Source of the DNA: Buddleja alternifolia
Taxonomy: Eukaryota > Streptophyta > Magnoliopsida > Lamiales > Scrophulariaceae
Reading direction: 5' to 3'
NCBI GenBank assembly: GCA_019426215.1
Contig: CM033403.1
Span: 35,908,754 to 35,972,753 of the forward strand
DNA: 64,000 bases
In this document: piece by piece, positions 11,001-25,305 of the stretch
How positions within the stretch are numbered: position 1 is the first letter of the stretch
Layout: each line of letters begins with the position of its first letter
The notes under the pieces: generated by a model
Database searches by the model: none
The model's input: the letters and a program-made list of their open reading frames with translations, nothing else
Told to the model about the DNA's origin: nothing
Position numbers and translations under genes: made by a program

Positions 11001-14000
11001 AACTAGATCCAGCAAGTAAATCTGCTGACAAGGGTGTTCCAATCTTCAACCTCTTGGAGGTGCGAGTTTTGACCCCTCCCCATCTAATTGAACCATCTTT
11101 GCATCCTTCAAGAAGGTCCAAATGTCGTTCAACCATATCGGGCCGCCCACTTTCCTCGTTATCCCAATCAACACCGTTAACACCACATTCTTCATCCTGT
11201 ATATGAACTCTACTGGTTTGATTGACTTCCTGAGGAGTTCTAGATGATGAGCCCGCAACAGCAGATTGGCCTTCATCAAATTTTGAAACGGCACGGTTTG
11301 GCAATTTTAGAATTAATCTCTTCTTGCTCGCAAAATTTGAATGAGATTCAGGATACAAATTAGGCTGATCTACGTCCACAGAGTGATCTAGAGATATTTC
11401 TTTTCCCTTGGAATGTTCATACCATTCCTTTTGCAAAGATACATCTGACTCTTCACTTGCAAAGCTTGAATCTTGAAGCATTGATCCACTTTCAGACGAG
11501 TCACCATCTGAGCCGTTTATGTCTCCATCGGTAGATGTCCCTGTTATTCGAGAGAACAAATGAAGTGCATTTCTGGCAGCAGCTCTCTGAGGCCTCAACT
11601 TTGATGACTTCTTCCTCGAGGTTTTTCGGCCATTTTTTGATTTCCTACTATGGTTGTTCCTAATTGAACTGTCATCACCATACCCATCCAAATTCTTCCT
11701 CTTCACACGCCTCCCAGAAGATGTCATTATCTCCGCCTAAAAGATTGAAATTACACATATACAGTTAAATAAAATGGCGTTATTATCTATATATAATAAA
11801 ACACAAACATTGAGGTCATCCAAGTAACCATAGGTGGAAAGTCTAATTGAACTCAATTGCGCCACATAAGTAATTAATTAAATTGAAAAAATTAGTTATC
11901 AATCTTTATCTAGATATAGCCACATTCTAAAATTCAGGATAAGGTAATAATCAATAACATTCAAATTCAAATAAGAAGCTAACTTTTTCTATTACTTTTT
12001 CCTTTATTATTTAATATTTATTAAGTTTATCCATCATATATTACTAATCTTTAGATTAAATCAATATGATTTGGTACTCCTGTAGAGAATTTTTTCGATA
12101 ATAATCATCAGAAGTGAATCAAATGTTTAATGTTGCGGATCATAAACAATAAATTATGCAATGATATAATATATATATATATATATATATGCATATTTCA
12201 TAAGCAGTACCCGTGCCTTGGCACGGGGTTATGACTAGTGTAACTTATGACTATGTTTCAGCTTAACCTTCCTCGCCCACCCCCAAAAAACACCCCAAAA
12301 AAATATATAGATAAAGGAAATATACTAATAAAAGCAGCTTCAGCATAGATGAAGAGACACTAATGAGGATATCACCTCTACCTTCTGCTTCTTTCTCTTT
12401 GATCTACGAAGGTAATCTCTATGCACGTCCTCAACCTCGCTGTTCTCTGAACTGCACTCTGACTCATCAGAATCAGAGCTTAAACTTACTTGCTCACCTC
12501 CAGATGCGTAATCCTCCGCAATGTGATACTCCGAATCATTATCATCACTGTGTATCTCAATTTCTGGTTCCCAATCCATTGCATCAACAAATTCAGGTAG
12601 TGGAGCAATTAATGTTTCCAAGTCTACTATGGGAAGCATGTGATAATCTGGGTCCAGACTGAAATCCACCCCAATAGCATATCTGAAAGACGATGGGCGC
12701 CACTCGATTCCCAGAGCTCCTAATCGCCGTTTCTGGTACATACTCTGATAAGGTTCTGGGTATGGAATCATTCCTTGCAATTGCCAACCCCAAAATATCA
12801 TAGCGGTAAACAACATGTCAAGAGCAGCATAACAAGTATATTATCAGGATCTAACAGAAAGAGAATGAAGATATACCAGAATCACAAAGGAGATCTTGCA
12901 TATTCCTCCGATAAGGAACAAGTTGTGTTTCCTGTAATAGTAATACAAGTGTCATCTCCATGCTCAGATTAAAGAAGCCTTCAAGACTGTGTTGAGCTTG
13001 AAAAGAGAGTAGTTTTCTACATCTAGTGGATACCATCAAGTCTATAAGACAAGAGTTTTATGCTAATAAATAAATTGATGGTCCCTGACGCCTAGGGATA
13101 ATCAATTCCAATAGAAAAATACGGCAAAAATACATAGTGCATGCCGAAACAAGAAATCGTTATCCTCCTCATGATATATTGATAACGACGAGTCGTTGAG
13201 ACATCATAAGAAAGTGACTGTATTAGTTAAAGGGCAGAGGCCAACCTGATCAAGGACATTTCCATGTGTATCTTGAATTAGGGGGCGATAGTCCCCTAAG
13301 AAGAACTGTCAACAAGGGCATAACATCAGTTATCAAACCAAATAAAAAGTAAGATGTAAAATGTTAGTTAGTTAATATACCTGATCATATTTAGCATCTC
13401 GCTGGGATTCACCTTGCCCAGTATTTAATATATATAATTGGCCAACATCATCAGAAAGAATAATGGATGTCCCATCTCTGGATGATCAAGAGAATCACAA
13501 TTGCATTAACATTTTTATAGTCAGAGATGGCTGAACGTCGTTATAAATACTTGAGTTATCAAGAGAGAATCAAATTCCTCGTTTTCACCAATTCCTGCTC
13601 GAAGGAAACATACATAAACCAGCAACCTTCTCCAGCCCACTTTAGTGAGCACTAAGAGATTGCAACAGCCTCCTTTGTCTTACTCTTAATGAACTTCTAC
13701 CATTTTTCACTTTATTAATGCCTTATGCTTATCGGAAGACACGCATATACAGCATCATATATTGTACAAAATTACCATACCACATTATTCTTCAAAACTT
13801 CACTCATGAAAAATGAGCAAATACATGGAGATGTAACCTTACCATATAATGAAGCTTTGTACACTACTTGTCAAAGATCTGATCTAACTTCTTTTTGAAA
13901 AAAAAAAAAAAAAGCTCGGACTTCAAAAATATTTGGACAGAAACAAAAACAAGCAATAATCAAGCAAGATAATGGAAAACAGGAGAGATAACTCACGGTG

Positions 14001-17000
14001 AAAACTTCCCATCAACCAGCTTGAACGGACCAATCTCATATGTCCGAATTGGTGAACCTTCCCATATCTGTATACAGAGGGGGAGGGGAGGAAGTTAGGG
14101 TGAAAGGAATAATGCAATAAATGAGGAGCACTCTGTGAGCAGACAATAGTCAAGAAGGCTACGAACTCACATCCCACACTATTGTTTTCCCATCATATCC
14201 CGCACTCATAGCTATTCGAGGATTGAAAGGGTGCACATCCAGGACATAAGTCTACAAAATCAGAAATGGTACGGTAAGCTACAAAAAAATTGAGAGTAAC
14301 TCACTTCCTACTGTAAAACAAAATAAAACCAAAACCTCTTCACTATGCTTAAATGCATGTATCAACATTTTTTCAACCAAAAGTTTCTGAAAACGAAGGG
14401 GATGTTTCAAACAAAACATGTATGAACATCAAAGGTTTAAAAAAAAAAAAAACCATTGAGAAGGTGCAATTCAGCCATGAGAAGCATTCTAAATGGACCA
14501 TGCCATGGCAATGTGACTTACAGAATCAGTATGGCCAGTCAGAGAATGAACTAAGCTACCATCAACAGCGTTCCATACACATATTCTGCAATCTGCAAAT
14601 AAAAGAAAACCTCGCCATAAATATAACATAAAAAATAACACAAAAGTATCTATTTATCTTTGATTATGTCTAGGAAAGCATATCATCAAAGAACACGTCC
14701 TGAGCAGACATCCTAATTACTAAGAACTATGATGTTCCAAAGAGTTCCTCTCTTCTGAAATACGCTTCAACCATTCGAACTATGTGGACAACATATACAG
14801 GCAGAACAGCTCCATGAACAAGTACAACTAATAAAAGAGGGTAAAAGATAACTTAACAAAAATACACACGTATACATTTCATTCAAATAATTGACAGCCT
14901 AATTCTCATAATAGCAAAACATAAAATCTATTTACATACAAAAACGTTACATCACCCAGTAGAGCCAATGCACCTACTAAATTAATTGTGTAGACATTCA
15001 CATAAGATGCATACCCATGATAGCTGCAAGAACAAACCGATTGTCCAGACTCCATGCAATCATATTTACTCCACGAGGGGTAGGAAGAATTCTCTGACGT
15101 GGACCTCCTCGAGGGGGTTGAGGTGGCATTGGCGGTGGTGGTACTTTCAGGTGATATGCTCTTATCCAGCGCCCAGTCTTTCCCTAGAATGAAAAAAAAA
15201 AAAAAGTCCAAGAAAAAGATGCCAGTCAGCTTCAATAAATTATATTATGTTGCTTTCATAATAAACACAAGCAAACAAATGTTTTGCTACAGAGCAGTGA
15301 AATAAATGCATTGCAGTTAAAAGAATACAAACTCACATGTGATCTACGTGATCTTGGTATCCAAATGATTGCACTTCCGTCACGAGAGCAAGTGACTATA
15401 TTATCATGATTGAACCTGAATACCAACCAACATATAAAGTTTTTATTTTTGAACAATTGACGATCAAACTCCTTGGACAAATACAATTAACATGCAACAA
15501 CAGTCCAATGCAGTGCAAGACTGGATAACAACAAACAAACCATGTATTTTTGAATTTCGGTAAAGTATCTTCCTTTGATGTGTCAGACGAAAACAATCGT
15601 GCAGTCACTGCGCAGCCACTGCACTCCAGCGAAGGGAAATATATAAGTACATAAAACTCGATAAACCAGACACCGCAAAAGTATCAACTCAGACAAACCT
15701 GAACTGCACATAATTCACATCATTCTCATGACCAGCTAAAACATCTATCTCATGATTAGGTTGCTCTGAATCATCTGTGCTGGATTTGCAAGCATTCCAT
15801 ACCTGCAAAGATCAGGATCCATAAGACAAAAAGTCATCGTACTTCATCTATACAAAGAGTAAAAAGAGCAGAACGCAACACAAATAGAGATTTTCTTTTG
15901 TGGTAAGATACAGGCATTTATCAGATATTGTGAAACTTGATTCTGTAGATTATATTCCCATGTTTACAGTTTTTACTTAAGAAAACATGATAAGTATTAG
16001 CCAAGATATACCCTTGCAAGAGTGTCCGAGCTGCCAGTGACAAAAACGGTTCCGCTAGCATTGAATGCGCAACAGAAGATCTGGTGGCTCTGTTGAGCAG
16101 TGCTGGAAGACGGAACACTGTTTCTCCCTATGGCATTCAAATTATTACACATGAAATAGTAAAACAACTGATGAGAAATAATTCAAATGGAGCAGTAAGT
16201 CAGCAACCAACCTGCTACAGAATCAGGAGGTTTTGGTACATATATCCGAGGAGTGAACTGGGAATATCTAGCATCCCAAATCCGACAAGTTCCATCGTCC
16301 GAGGACCTGCCACAGAAATATAACTACAATCAGGAACAGCTTAATGTAAGAAGGCAGAAAGCAAAGGAAAAACATGAAAAACGGGCTTAAGCAGCTCGAA
16401 GTCATTGCATAAGAACAGTAGAAACAGAATAGTGTTTACTTGAATCAAAACGTTGTCAAAATAAAGCCACACTAAATAAAATAAACTCTGCACCAAGGAT
16501 ACATAACACTTAGCAGAAGCACATCAACTACATAATTGAGAAGCACATCAGAACTTATAGGGGAAACTCATGGACTAAAACATGCAAAAGCAACAAAATT
16601 TATTTTCCCTGTTTAAGGACCAGAGGGGGCTGTGGAGCCTTCTTAACACAGTTCATTTCAGAGCCCATGCAACATCATATCTAGTTAGTCCATAATGACT
16701 GAAAGTTGGTGGAGTTAAAATTTTGGAGTCCAACAGATAAAGTTCCTATTACATAGAGCAAGCAGCAGAATCTGTATTCTAAATTTGATTTTGGCTGAAA
16801 CAATCCACACGAATACTTTGGTTCGCATCTTGAATAAAAAATTGCACGAGAGCTTTTGTGGCAACGCACATGAAATACTTAACTGCATGGTGTGTTTATG
16901 TGCAGAAATATCTGTTTGTCTGTAAGTGAGTGTGAGAGGAAGAGAGAGATGTTAACACGTGCTGCAAAGGATTGTCTTAATCGTCAAGTTGTACAATGAG

Positions 17001-19220
17001 TTCGAGTAGAAGGTCAACCAAGCAACATGATCAATTAAAGAACAAAACTTACGATAAAAGCTGATAGTTAGCATTTGCTCTAGGACTGAATGCAATAGCA
17101 GTGACCGCTCCTGTATGACCCCGTAATACAGAGATCGGTACCCCATCAGGTAGGCGCCACTATCATTAACAACACATGCAGTCAGATACCCGATCAGGTA
17201 AATAAAAGAAAAAGATTTACTAAAAGGGATCTTACAACTCGGATAATGCAGTCATTTGAAGCAGAAGCTACTAGCGTGTTGTTGAAGTTCACGGCAAGGT
17301 CAGTAATGTCTCCCTTGAAGCGAAAAAATGATGTATGAGCCAAATGAGACCAGGAAGAGGAAACGGAAATGAGCATTCATCAAGACTATTAATATGATAC
17401 TTTTACTCACTTCATGTCCTCGGCAGCTGGCCAAGCAATATGCAGTTTCCATGGACCAAACTTTAACAAGGCGATCATCAGAACCAGTAATAACATATCT
17501 CCCAGATCGATCAAATATGGCTGTGGACAAGCAAAACCAGATGCAAATCTTAAATTGCTAGAACAATCAAATGCAGTCAGAGAAAATCATCATAAATTCT
17601 TTCACTCCACATTGGAAATAAGGAAGTCTCTCAAATACATTGGAAGTTCATCATTTTCTAAGCGGAAGCTTTCAAATCCAAAGTACCATGGTTACCATGT
17701 AGACCTCAATAAAAATATCTAAGTATAAACTCAAACAAGAATAAATTTAGCCAGAAACCATAAGTTCTCAGCAAAATAAGGAAACACAAAGAGGCAAAAA
17801 TTGCTCCATTCAATACTAACATAGCTTGGGAATATGTTTCTACCAACATTATCCCCATCCATGACAAGGCCATGGAAAAAAATCTAATTACGAACAATGA
17901 TTTCCACTATCAATTCTAGAGAAAAGAATATATACAGGTGAATCCTTACCACAATAAACAGCATTACGATGTCCTCTAACTCTTTTAATATTTTGCATCA
18001 TCTGCACCATAGTGGATGGTTTTGCAATGGTATAACATGCAGCCCGAGTAGATGGAGCACGGTGATGCCTAGGAAAACCACCACCAATTTCCCTTAAACT
18101 TAGCCCACGCACTTGATCAGCCTGCCTGTGAGGCCAGCGCATGTAGCTTGGAGGATGTATATTGTTGTCCCTCTCATTGTGATCACCTTGAGCAAGAGAG
18201 AGCATATCAGGAATCTCCATGAAATAACTGGTAACAAAGACGATATACAAATGTGCTATCTCTAGTCATATCTACTCTTAAGTTATGTAATGCAGCACAA
18301 TGGAGAGAGAAAATGAGTGTTGTATTTCTTCAAAAATTCAGCTTAACTTTCACATCCCTACTATTTTTGTGAACCGACAAGTCTTTTACCAAAGCTGCAT
18401 ATCTAATCAATTAAACGAATACCGTCCAAGAATGTAAGTGGGACCTGATGTGGACTAAATTAGAAAAGAAACAAATAACAATCATCAAGCTATTGTTACA
18501 TACTGGCCAGAAGTGAAAAAAACCCAGTTCCCAGGAGAGTAGGAACATTAGCAGCATTCAATGCAGTTCCAACAATCAAGCCTCGTGAAGGAGCAGCTGC
18601 ACCTAGGATTAATTGCTTCAGAAGCTTTACCAAGTGATCTTTTTCAACATGGGGATGCCTAAGAACACAGATTTAATTGCAATTACAAAACATATATGGA
18701 TCAAATCCAAGAATAAAGTGGAAAAAAAAGGTAAGAATAAGTTATAATATCCATCCTAAATGCTAAAAGTCCACAACTATTTTCTGCATTCTACTCTACA
18801 AAAAACTCTAATGCATCAACAACAAAAGTTACCATAGGCTCACTCTGATAAGAATTAGCAGTAACAAAGTTACCTTTCCACCAACTTATTGTAACTTAGG
18901 GGAAAAGATATGCCATCATCATTTTCATCTCCGCTGCGCATTCCACTGCGTGAATACCATGCATGATACCTTCTAGGTAAAAGTTGGTGTTCTAGGAGTT
19001 CATTCCAGAACTGCCCATAAGTCCTGTGACATGGTCCAGCTGAGAGGAAATGCATCATCAGAAAATATACCTCTCTAAGATCAACATCCACATCTGCTTC
19101 AGTAGGTCTTTTCTTCGGATCCGCCTCATTGGCTTTCCCATTTTCCTTACTGGAAAAACTCAAAGATTTAATATTGAGAGGGGTTGCATTGCCAGTGGGA
19201 GCATATTTTCGAAGAGCCAT
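8094..19220 (-). CDS. WD40-repeat / bromodomain protein, BRWD/PHIP type
   Basis: Twenty-three coding exons could be traced with GT-AG borders and consistent phase: 19220-18874, 18658-18504, 18186-17950, 17520-17411, 17313-17236, 17159-17053, 16306-16212, 16127-16012, 15802-15699, 15618-15541, 15415-15337, 15183-15015, 14592-14522, 14251-14171, 14067-13997, 13477-13381, 13305-13246, 12931-12877, 12773-12376, 11736-9979, 9473-8907, 8811-8753, 8289-8094. They sum to 5,088 nt, 1,695 residues. The N-terminus (VDLREVYFLMMHFLS, then LLPRRYHAWYSRSG) and about eight WD40 repeats (residues 240-650) fold as a propeller. Next come an acidic/basic linker (RRSKRKKQK, nuclear-localisation-like), a long low-complexity exon (837-1422), a conserved module (1423-1611) and a short bromodomain-like C-terminus with the conserved NA pair (VVSNAESYF). 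Known relatives are nuclear chromatin readers; Arabidopsis has close homologues of similar length. Exact intron borders are inferred by eye. Confidence 0.93.
8443..8705. mobile_element. fold-back MITE in the last intron of the BRWD gene
   Basis: The left end 'gggtaaattatatggacacc' is the inverse of 'ggtgtacatgtaattatccc' at the right end, and the pairing extends inward over about 100 bases ('gaggtttgagaaattac'). The same family recurs at 58925-59158. It carries no coding capacity. Confidence 0.75.
9548..9742. mobile_element. MITE with GGTGTTTGGCT ends
   Basis: The ends are 'gggtgtttggct' and 'agccaaacacc', with AGCTTATAAGCT motifs spread inside, the hallmark of a common hAT-type plant MITE. 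It sits between the coding exons that end at 9979 and start at 9473. Flanks ttttaaga and atttaagg may be a decayed 8-bp target duplication. Confidence 0.8.
11786..12238 (+). mobile_element. non-autonomous Helitron in a BRWD intron
   Basis: The 5' end reads TC-TATATATAATAAAAC after an A. The 3' end carries the GC-rich hairpin cccgtgcc-ttggcacggg, six bases, then CTAG followed by T. Insertion between A and T, a 5' TC, a sub-terminal hairpin and a CTRR end together are the defining Helitron features. At about 450 bp it has no helicase gene and depends on a partner elsewhere. An (AT)n run lies just before the hairpin. Confidence 0.75.
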
Positions 19221-21800
19221 ATCTCCTGAAAAGTTTAACCTCTTACACTTCAATCTTCTCAGAATCACAAAAACAGTTAATGAACTTCCTTCCAGAAAGC
19301 AACAATAATTACAAATACAGTTTTGAGAAATCCTAATTATGCACCAATGATTGGTCATGTACTAACATCGAACAATATTAGGTGAAGACTTAATACTAGT
19401 CAACTAGTGAGATGCTAGTAAATGCAAGAGGCATCACCAAAACAAATCAAAGACAACATCATAATAGAAAGCTGATGAACGAAAGAAGAAAGAGAGGTGA
19501 GCGCCATACTCCGTGACATTCAAAAATAAATTAAAGAAAATAATATCCAACTCATTAGTGCCAGGAGACAGCATCTAATGTTACACGGTAAGTGCAAGGC
19601 ATGCAAAAACCATAGATAAGTCTATTAGGCAATTAGGCCAAGAGATAGATTCCAAAACATACCCTCCGAAAATATGCAAATTACCTAATCCAAGCTTCGA
19701 CAAGTTTGTCAAATTCCTCGTGATTAGTTAATCACAAGACAGAGGAACACTTTGTGATTTAAGATGAAACCCAAGATAAAGTCTCTAACACACATTCAAT
19801 TGCTCCTCATAACTTCCAGAAGGACAAAGAAATATCGCTTCATATAAAAACATTTTGAATGTTGTTGTAATGCACGTAGGTTGTACTGTTAATAGTGTAG
19901 ATCGACAAATTTTGGGGGTATGAACCAGGATTTAATAGCTGGGGGTCCAAACTAAAATGTGAGGCTCCGTATGGTTATGTTTTCTGAGTTAAATTCTGAG
20001 TTTTTTTTTGAAAAATGTGTATTATAGAAATTCGTGTGAAAATATTGACTTTTATTGTTTGTTTGGATTTGTTTTTAGAAAATAATTGGAAGTGGTGTTT
20101 GATGTGACATAAACTTGAATTTTATTGGGATTTGATATATGAAGTGATTGAATTAATTATGAATGTGTGAGTGTGTGTGGGTATATATATATATATATAT
20201 ATATATGAATGATTTGATATAAAGTATATGTGTGTGTATATATATATACATATATATTTAGTTATTATAAAATATGATAAAGTAAGAAAGATAATTAGTT
20301 GAAAAGTGGGATGGTGTAATTAATGATTAAAGATTGTGAATTGATTGAAAGGGTGAAATGATTGGTAGTTGTATAGGGGAATGTGTAGTATGATTTAAAA
20401 TTTGAGTATTTTCTGTAAAATTTACCTAGAAGTGTGCATTTTCATTTTTTGGTGATCCAGAAAATGAAAATGCAATTCTGAAAACATAACCATACGCAGC
20501 CTGAAGTTTTATAACTAATCGGATAAGATATATAAGTCATTATTAAGATATAATGCAAGCAAAAGGTATTACATAATACCCCTTCAAATAAAGAGCAATT
20601 GTAAGTGCATGAATGTGAAATCCCACAGCTGTGAAAAGACAATTGACAAAAATTTCACAAGAAATTTTATGTAAATGAGAACGACTGATTAAATTCATAA
20701 ATTTAAAATGACTAAGCTACCTAAAACTTTATATTGTTGATCTACACTTATTTGTATCAAATTATCTGAAGAAAACTGAATTGTTAAATATCAAATACAA
20801 GCAAGTTTTACTATTACCAACAAACAATAGTAGCATCCTTTTCAATCTATTTAGTTTTTCATTTCTTTTCTCTCTCATTCTTGGGTAGGGTGAGGGGGAG
20901 GGTTTAATATGGCATAGAGCTCTTAGCGACCAAAAAATACTCCAATGTGACATGATATCCACAAAATCTCTAAACATAACTCACAGCTCTTGCTCTCTCC
21001 AACAACACAGCTAAACGTTCAAAATATTCAAGATCTGGAGAATCGCCAAAGACAAACTAAAATAACTGTCTATCAGCGGCTCATAACCACATGCGCAAAC
21101 CGACATTACAACGGATCTACACCAAACAAAATCGTAATCGTTGAATAATGCAAACAAGTAATGCAAAATAGATATGCACACATCAACATAAATGTAATAC
21201 AAAAACCAACCGCATATGCAAAATCATTCAAAATCATTCGACATTCCAATCAATAACTATGGAATCAAAAATAAATAAACCGAACACAAATATTCGAAAC
21301 TCGAAAATCAAGAAATGAATTCAAACCTTTGGAATTGTCCGAGCAAGCTAATCCAAACCGTTAAATTCCAAAACCCTGACAAAACATCTCCCATGCGCAT
21401 CACACTGTAGCATTGAAAAACAAAACCCTAGAATTTCAAGTTACTACACTTCGCACTGCCGTAAAACAACAAAATAAACAATTATACACAATAAAATTCA
21501 GCCAATTAAAGATCTAATCCACCACATGCAAAGAAAAAAATATACACAATTCTGGACTATAATAACGAAAAAAATACTAATAAATCTCCACATTTACTAG
21601 TGATTGTAAAGCTAAATGTTTACCTGTAACGCGATACAGCGAATTAGGGCAATGGAGTTTGCAACTGCGGCAAAAACGGATAATGGGGATCGAATTTAAC
21701 CGAATTCTGGGGAATAAAATGCAATTTAGAAATCTTGTTTTGCAGTAAAATCAAAAAGTATTAACGAAATAAAGAGAAAATTACAGAATTCAGGTCGAAT
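19221..21800 (-). other. 5' leader and leader introns of the BRWD gene
   Basis: The ATG exon has a good acceptor just upstream (tttaacttttcag|gagatATGG in sense). Further up, donor-like junctions occur at about 21623 (cgttacag|gtaaac) and 21325 (attccaaag|gtttga), suggesting one or two non-coding first exons and a long leader intron that contains a MITE. The promoter would lie beyond 21.8 kb, next to GA and TA microsatellites. The exon borders here are inference only. Confidence 0.5.
19972..20502. mobile_element. 531-bp element with 23-bp inverted ends
   Basis: The left end 'aggctccgtatggttatg' and the right end, reversed, 'aggctgcgtatggttatg', followed by ttttc, are nearly identical. The interior is AT-rich and holds a TA/TG microsatellite (about 20165-20260). 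It lies in the inferred leader intron of the BRWD gene. No transposase is present. Confidence 0.75.
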
Positions 21801-21904
21801 TTGATTTTATTTAGAGATCATATTATATATATTGGAGGGAGGTCTGAGTTTTATGCATACACAGAGAGTACTGTAGTTTGGTTTGGTTTTGTGTAGGAGA
21901 AAGA

Positions 21905-21949
21905 ATTCTAGAGAGAGAGAGAGAGAGACGAAACGAAGCGTTTTTCGTG

Positions 21950-21982
<33 letters not shown>
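21905..21982. repeat. GA and TA microsatellites near the BRWD promoter
   Basis: (GA)10-type sequence at about 21909-21928 is followed by (AT)15 at about 21952-21982. GA/CT runs are frequent in plant core promoters and 5' UTRs. Their position just upstream of the inferred first exon fits the BRWD promoter, but no start site can be fixed. Confidence 0.6.
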
Positions 21983-21985
<3 letters not shown>

Positions 21986-22135
21986 TCCCACTCTTCTAAA
22001 AGAGATCCCTTGAGTTTGGGAATATTTGAAGATATGGGCTTTTTCAATTTAGTCCTTGTATTTTGGTTACTTTTAAATGTTTAATTAATGCCATTCTTTT
22101 ATCGATTTGTAATTTAATACCCTATGACTTTTTCC

Positions 22136-22352
22136 TTTTTTTTTTTATATATGTTGGTAGACAAAAGTTTAAGTAGGATCAGCTCCAGTCACTTAACAAT
22201 GTTAGAAATACTTCTTGGACCAAAAATCACTTACAGATGTACTTATTACTTATAGATCGCCCACCAACGTAGCCCCCTCTTCGACAAAGGAAATCGAACT
22301 CACAATCTTCTAAGGGAAAATGACTATTTTCTTACCAACCGAGCCAATTTGT
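22136..22352 (-). mobile_element. tRNA-derived SINE with A-tail
   Basis: Read on the minus strand, the element starts near 22352 with a box-A-like stretch (ttggctcggttggtaag) and about 40 nt later a box-B-like stretch (gtgagttcgatttcc). It continues for about 130 nt of unique body and ends in a 12-nt A-run. That is the full order of a plant SINE: pol III promoter, body, A-tail. A target duplication was not obvious. Confidence 0.7.
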
Positions 22353-25305
22353 GTTGACATAAAATGATGGTGTAAGACTGTAAATTGTAAAATTGCAATT
22401 TAGTCCTTATGGTTTGCAATTCTATCCTCGTCATTATTAAGCAATGGTAAAAAATAATAATGGGAACATCTTGTACTTGTAGTGTTTATTAAGAATAAAT
22501 AATAAATACTTTAATATATAATCTCAATTAACTGGAGATTTATTTATTACTGAAGAAAAAGTATCACTAGGTCTAAAATTAAATATTTGTTACATTTTTC
22601 AAAGAGAACAACCGAAAAGGCGAATGTATTGCAAATAAAGATAGTAAAGAAAATGTTATAATATTTATTATTATTCACCCTATATTTCTTCTATATTTCA
22701 CACTTGATTCAGTCAAGACGATTTTCAACTTTTCTTTGATTTAAGTAATAGTTAATTATGCAATCTAGACTTTGAAATTTTATTTAGAAATGATTCCGTA
22801 TCTCTAAACATAATGTTCCCTTTTGAATAGATATAATTTTTGTGAATACCTGGTTTATGCTATCAATAATATCATACAAATTAGTGGATTCACAAGAAAA
22901 ATCTCTTCTCAAAACTTAAAAGAGTTTTTGCACGATAATCACTAACATATTCTACTCGAGAGCATCGATAAAAAATTTCGTTGCCTCTATGATACAAGGG
23001 GAAATTATAAATAAAATACATGTTTCTCACTAAATGAAGTCCATTCACCAAATTCAGCATTTCAAAGCTAACACGCATCAGAGGATTATTGTTATTGACA
23101 TCTAAAATGTTGATACAAAGGTTATAACTAAAAGCAGAGACGTGGTAAAGGTTGAAATTCCTTACCATGTTCAAAGTAAGCAAGGATTAGTCCATGGGTT
23201 TACGTATTTGGTTGAATTGGGTTGGCCTAGGATGGATTTATCATGGTCTAAGCGGGTTAGAAAAAAAAAGTATAAATGTGAAATAAACGTGTCAATTTAT
23301 AAACTAAATTATATAATCGTTTGCATACAAACACGCAGTATCTATTCTTCTTTCTTACATATGTACACCTACATTTAAAACATCGGAAAAAGAAAAATGC
23401 GTATATTTAGATACAGAATACGTTTTTATACCTCGGGTCTCTTATTTCTTGACATGCATAGACATGTCACATGGTATAATACATGTGTTGTGATATGTCT
23501 TAAAGTCCCAGGGCCAAATTATGCAGCAAGCTCATTATCAAAAGGGCCAGTTCTGAAGAGGGCGAAGTTTAGTTCACATGTATTTTAGGGAAAAATCAGT
23601 GGCTAGGTTTTAGTTCAGCACTTTTGACATTCATTGTAATTTGTACCTCTTTCATCAATAGTAAAATACTCTCTCCTCTCTCGTGGATGTAGGCAATTGC
23701 CGAACCACGTAAATTCTTGTGTCTTTAATTTTTATGCTCTTATTTCGTGAATTGTCGTATCAACATGCAAGTTATAATAATTTTTATTGAATCAAAATCC
23801 TATTTATCATGGAAACTAGTGAAATATTTACAAAGATTTCGGCCAACATTTACATCCCCAAGATACTAGAGGTCTTGGGTTCCACTCTCATCGAAAGCGT
23901 GTGGGTTTTTCTCTACTGTTGTAGTAGTTGCTAGCTTTATAGATTGTAATAATTCTTAATTGGTTATAACTTGTCTTAATTGGATATTTTAATTATATGT
24001 ATCTTGTAACCGTTTCATTCAAAAGAAAGTAAAATGTTGCTGAAAGCAAATAATTCTCTCGAAGATACATTTTCCTTTTTCTTTTCTTTATATAAAATTC
24101 ACGCGAATCCAAATTTTAGGGAGTTGATAAAGGCACTCCACATTCTTTTTAAATTAACTAAGTTGACTATAATGCCCCTCAATGTATCACATAGAATTCT
24201 TAATAAAATCAATAGGTGGATTGAATAATCCTTTTAAATAAACTTTGACGAATATTTTTTAATTCTTTTTTGTGAAAATAATATCAAATAAAATTGCCTT
24301 TTTTCTCTAGTATTGTTTCGGAAATAAAAAACCTATTTTGTATTAGTGCAATAAGACTAATCATCTTGCCATGGATATTCAAATCTCGATATGATTTTAT
24401 TGAACTCATTAAATGATATGTGTTGCTCATTTGCTTCATAGTAAATATCAGAATTTCTTTTTTGAATATTGGAAATCAATATAACATCAAACGCCTAAAA
24501 ACTACCAAAAAAGTAAAAATATTCGTCAGATCATATTACAATGAGTTAGTATTGGCGAAATCAATATGTACACCTAGAATAATATCTAATTTTATTTTTT
24601 GTTAAATTTAATGAAAAAATAATTGTCAATTTTGTGGAAAATAAAATAACATTTATCTTAATTTGGTTCTAAATAAATAAGTATAAGTTTTAGCCATATC
24701 TACAAACTTTTTAATTTACGTATTATGTACGATAGTTATTTGTCACTTTTAAATTTCAAAATTATGAACTATAAAATTGTGAAACTTATTCTACACTTAG
24801 TTAGAAAAGTGATATAAAACTAGTTTGTCAAAGAAAATGATAAGAATGATTTTAATAGACTAAAGGGTATTTTTATCTATGCGGTAAAATTTAAATAAAA
24901 ATAAAGTGCCTATAACAAAATATGGAGTGCCTTTATCAATTTCCTAAATTTTATTCAAGGATCTTTTTGTGGGGTCACAAGTGAAATATCTAACTTAAAA
25001 GATTTTATTTTGATGGTATATGCAAAATTGAATTTATTTTTTTGAATCTATTTACTCATTTCTTGGGCCTTGAGTGGATTGTATAGTTGCATTGCATTAT
25101 TCTTGATTTTATTGCCCATACTCAACCCAAAAATAAACATTATATAACCTAACCCATTTGCAACTCGACAGAGGCCCACTTCCATAACTTGACCCACTAC
25201 CCAACACACGTTGCCGAAAAATCTATGCTATACCGAATTTAATGGTCCGATTGTTCATATCGCTCACATCGTAAGGTTTATTATGTGTGGTCTATGCACA
25301 CTTGG
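22353..25305. other. AT-rich intergenic DNA without recognised genes
   Basis: Open frames here are short and show no family motif. One segment at about 23838-23950 has a box-B-like word (ggtcttgggttcc), with 'gtgtgggtttttctctactg' after it, and may be a decayed second SINE. Nothing else was recognised. Confidence 0.5.
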
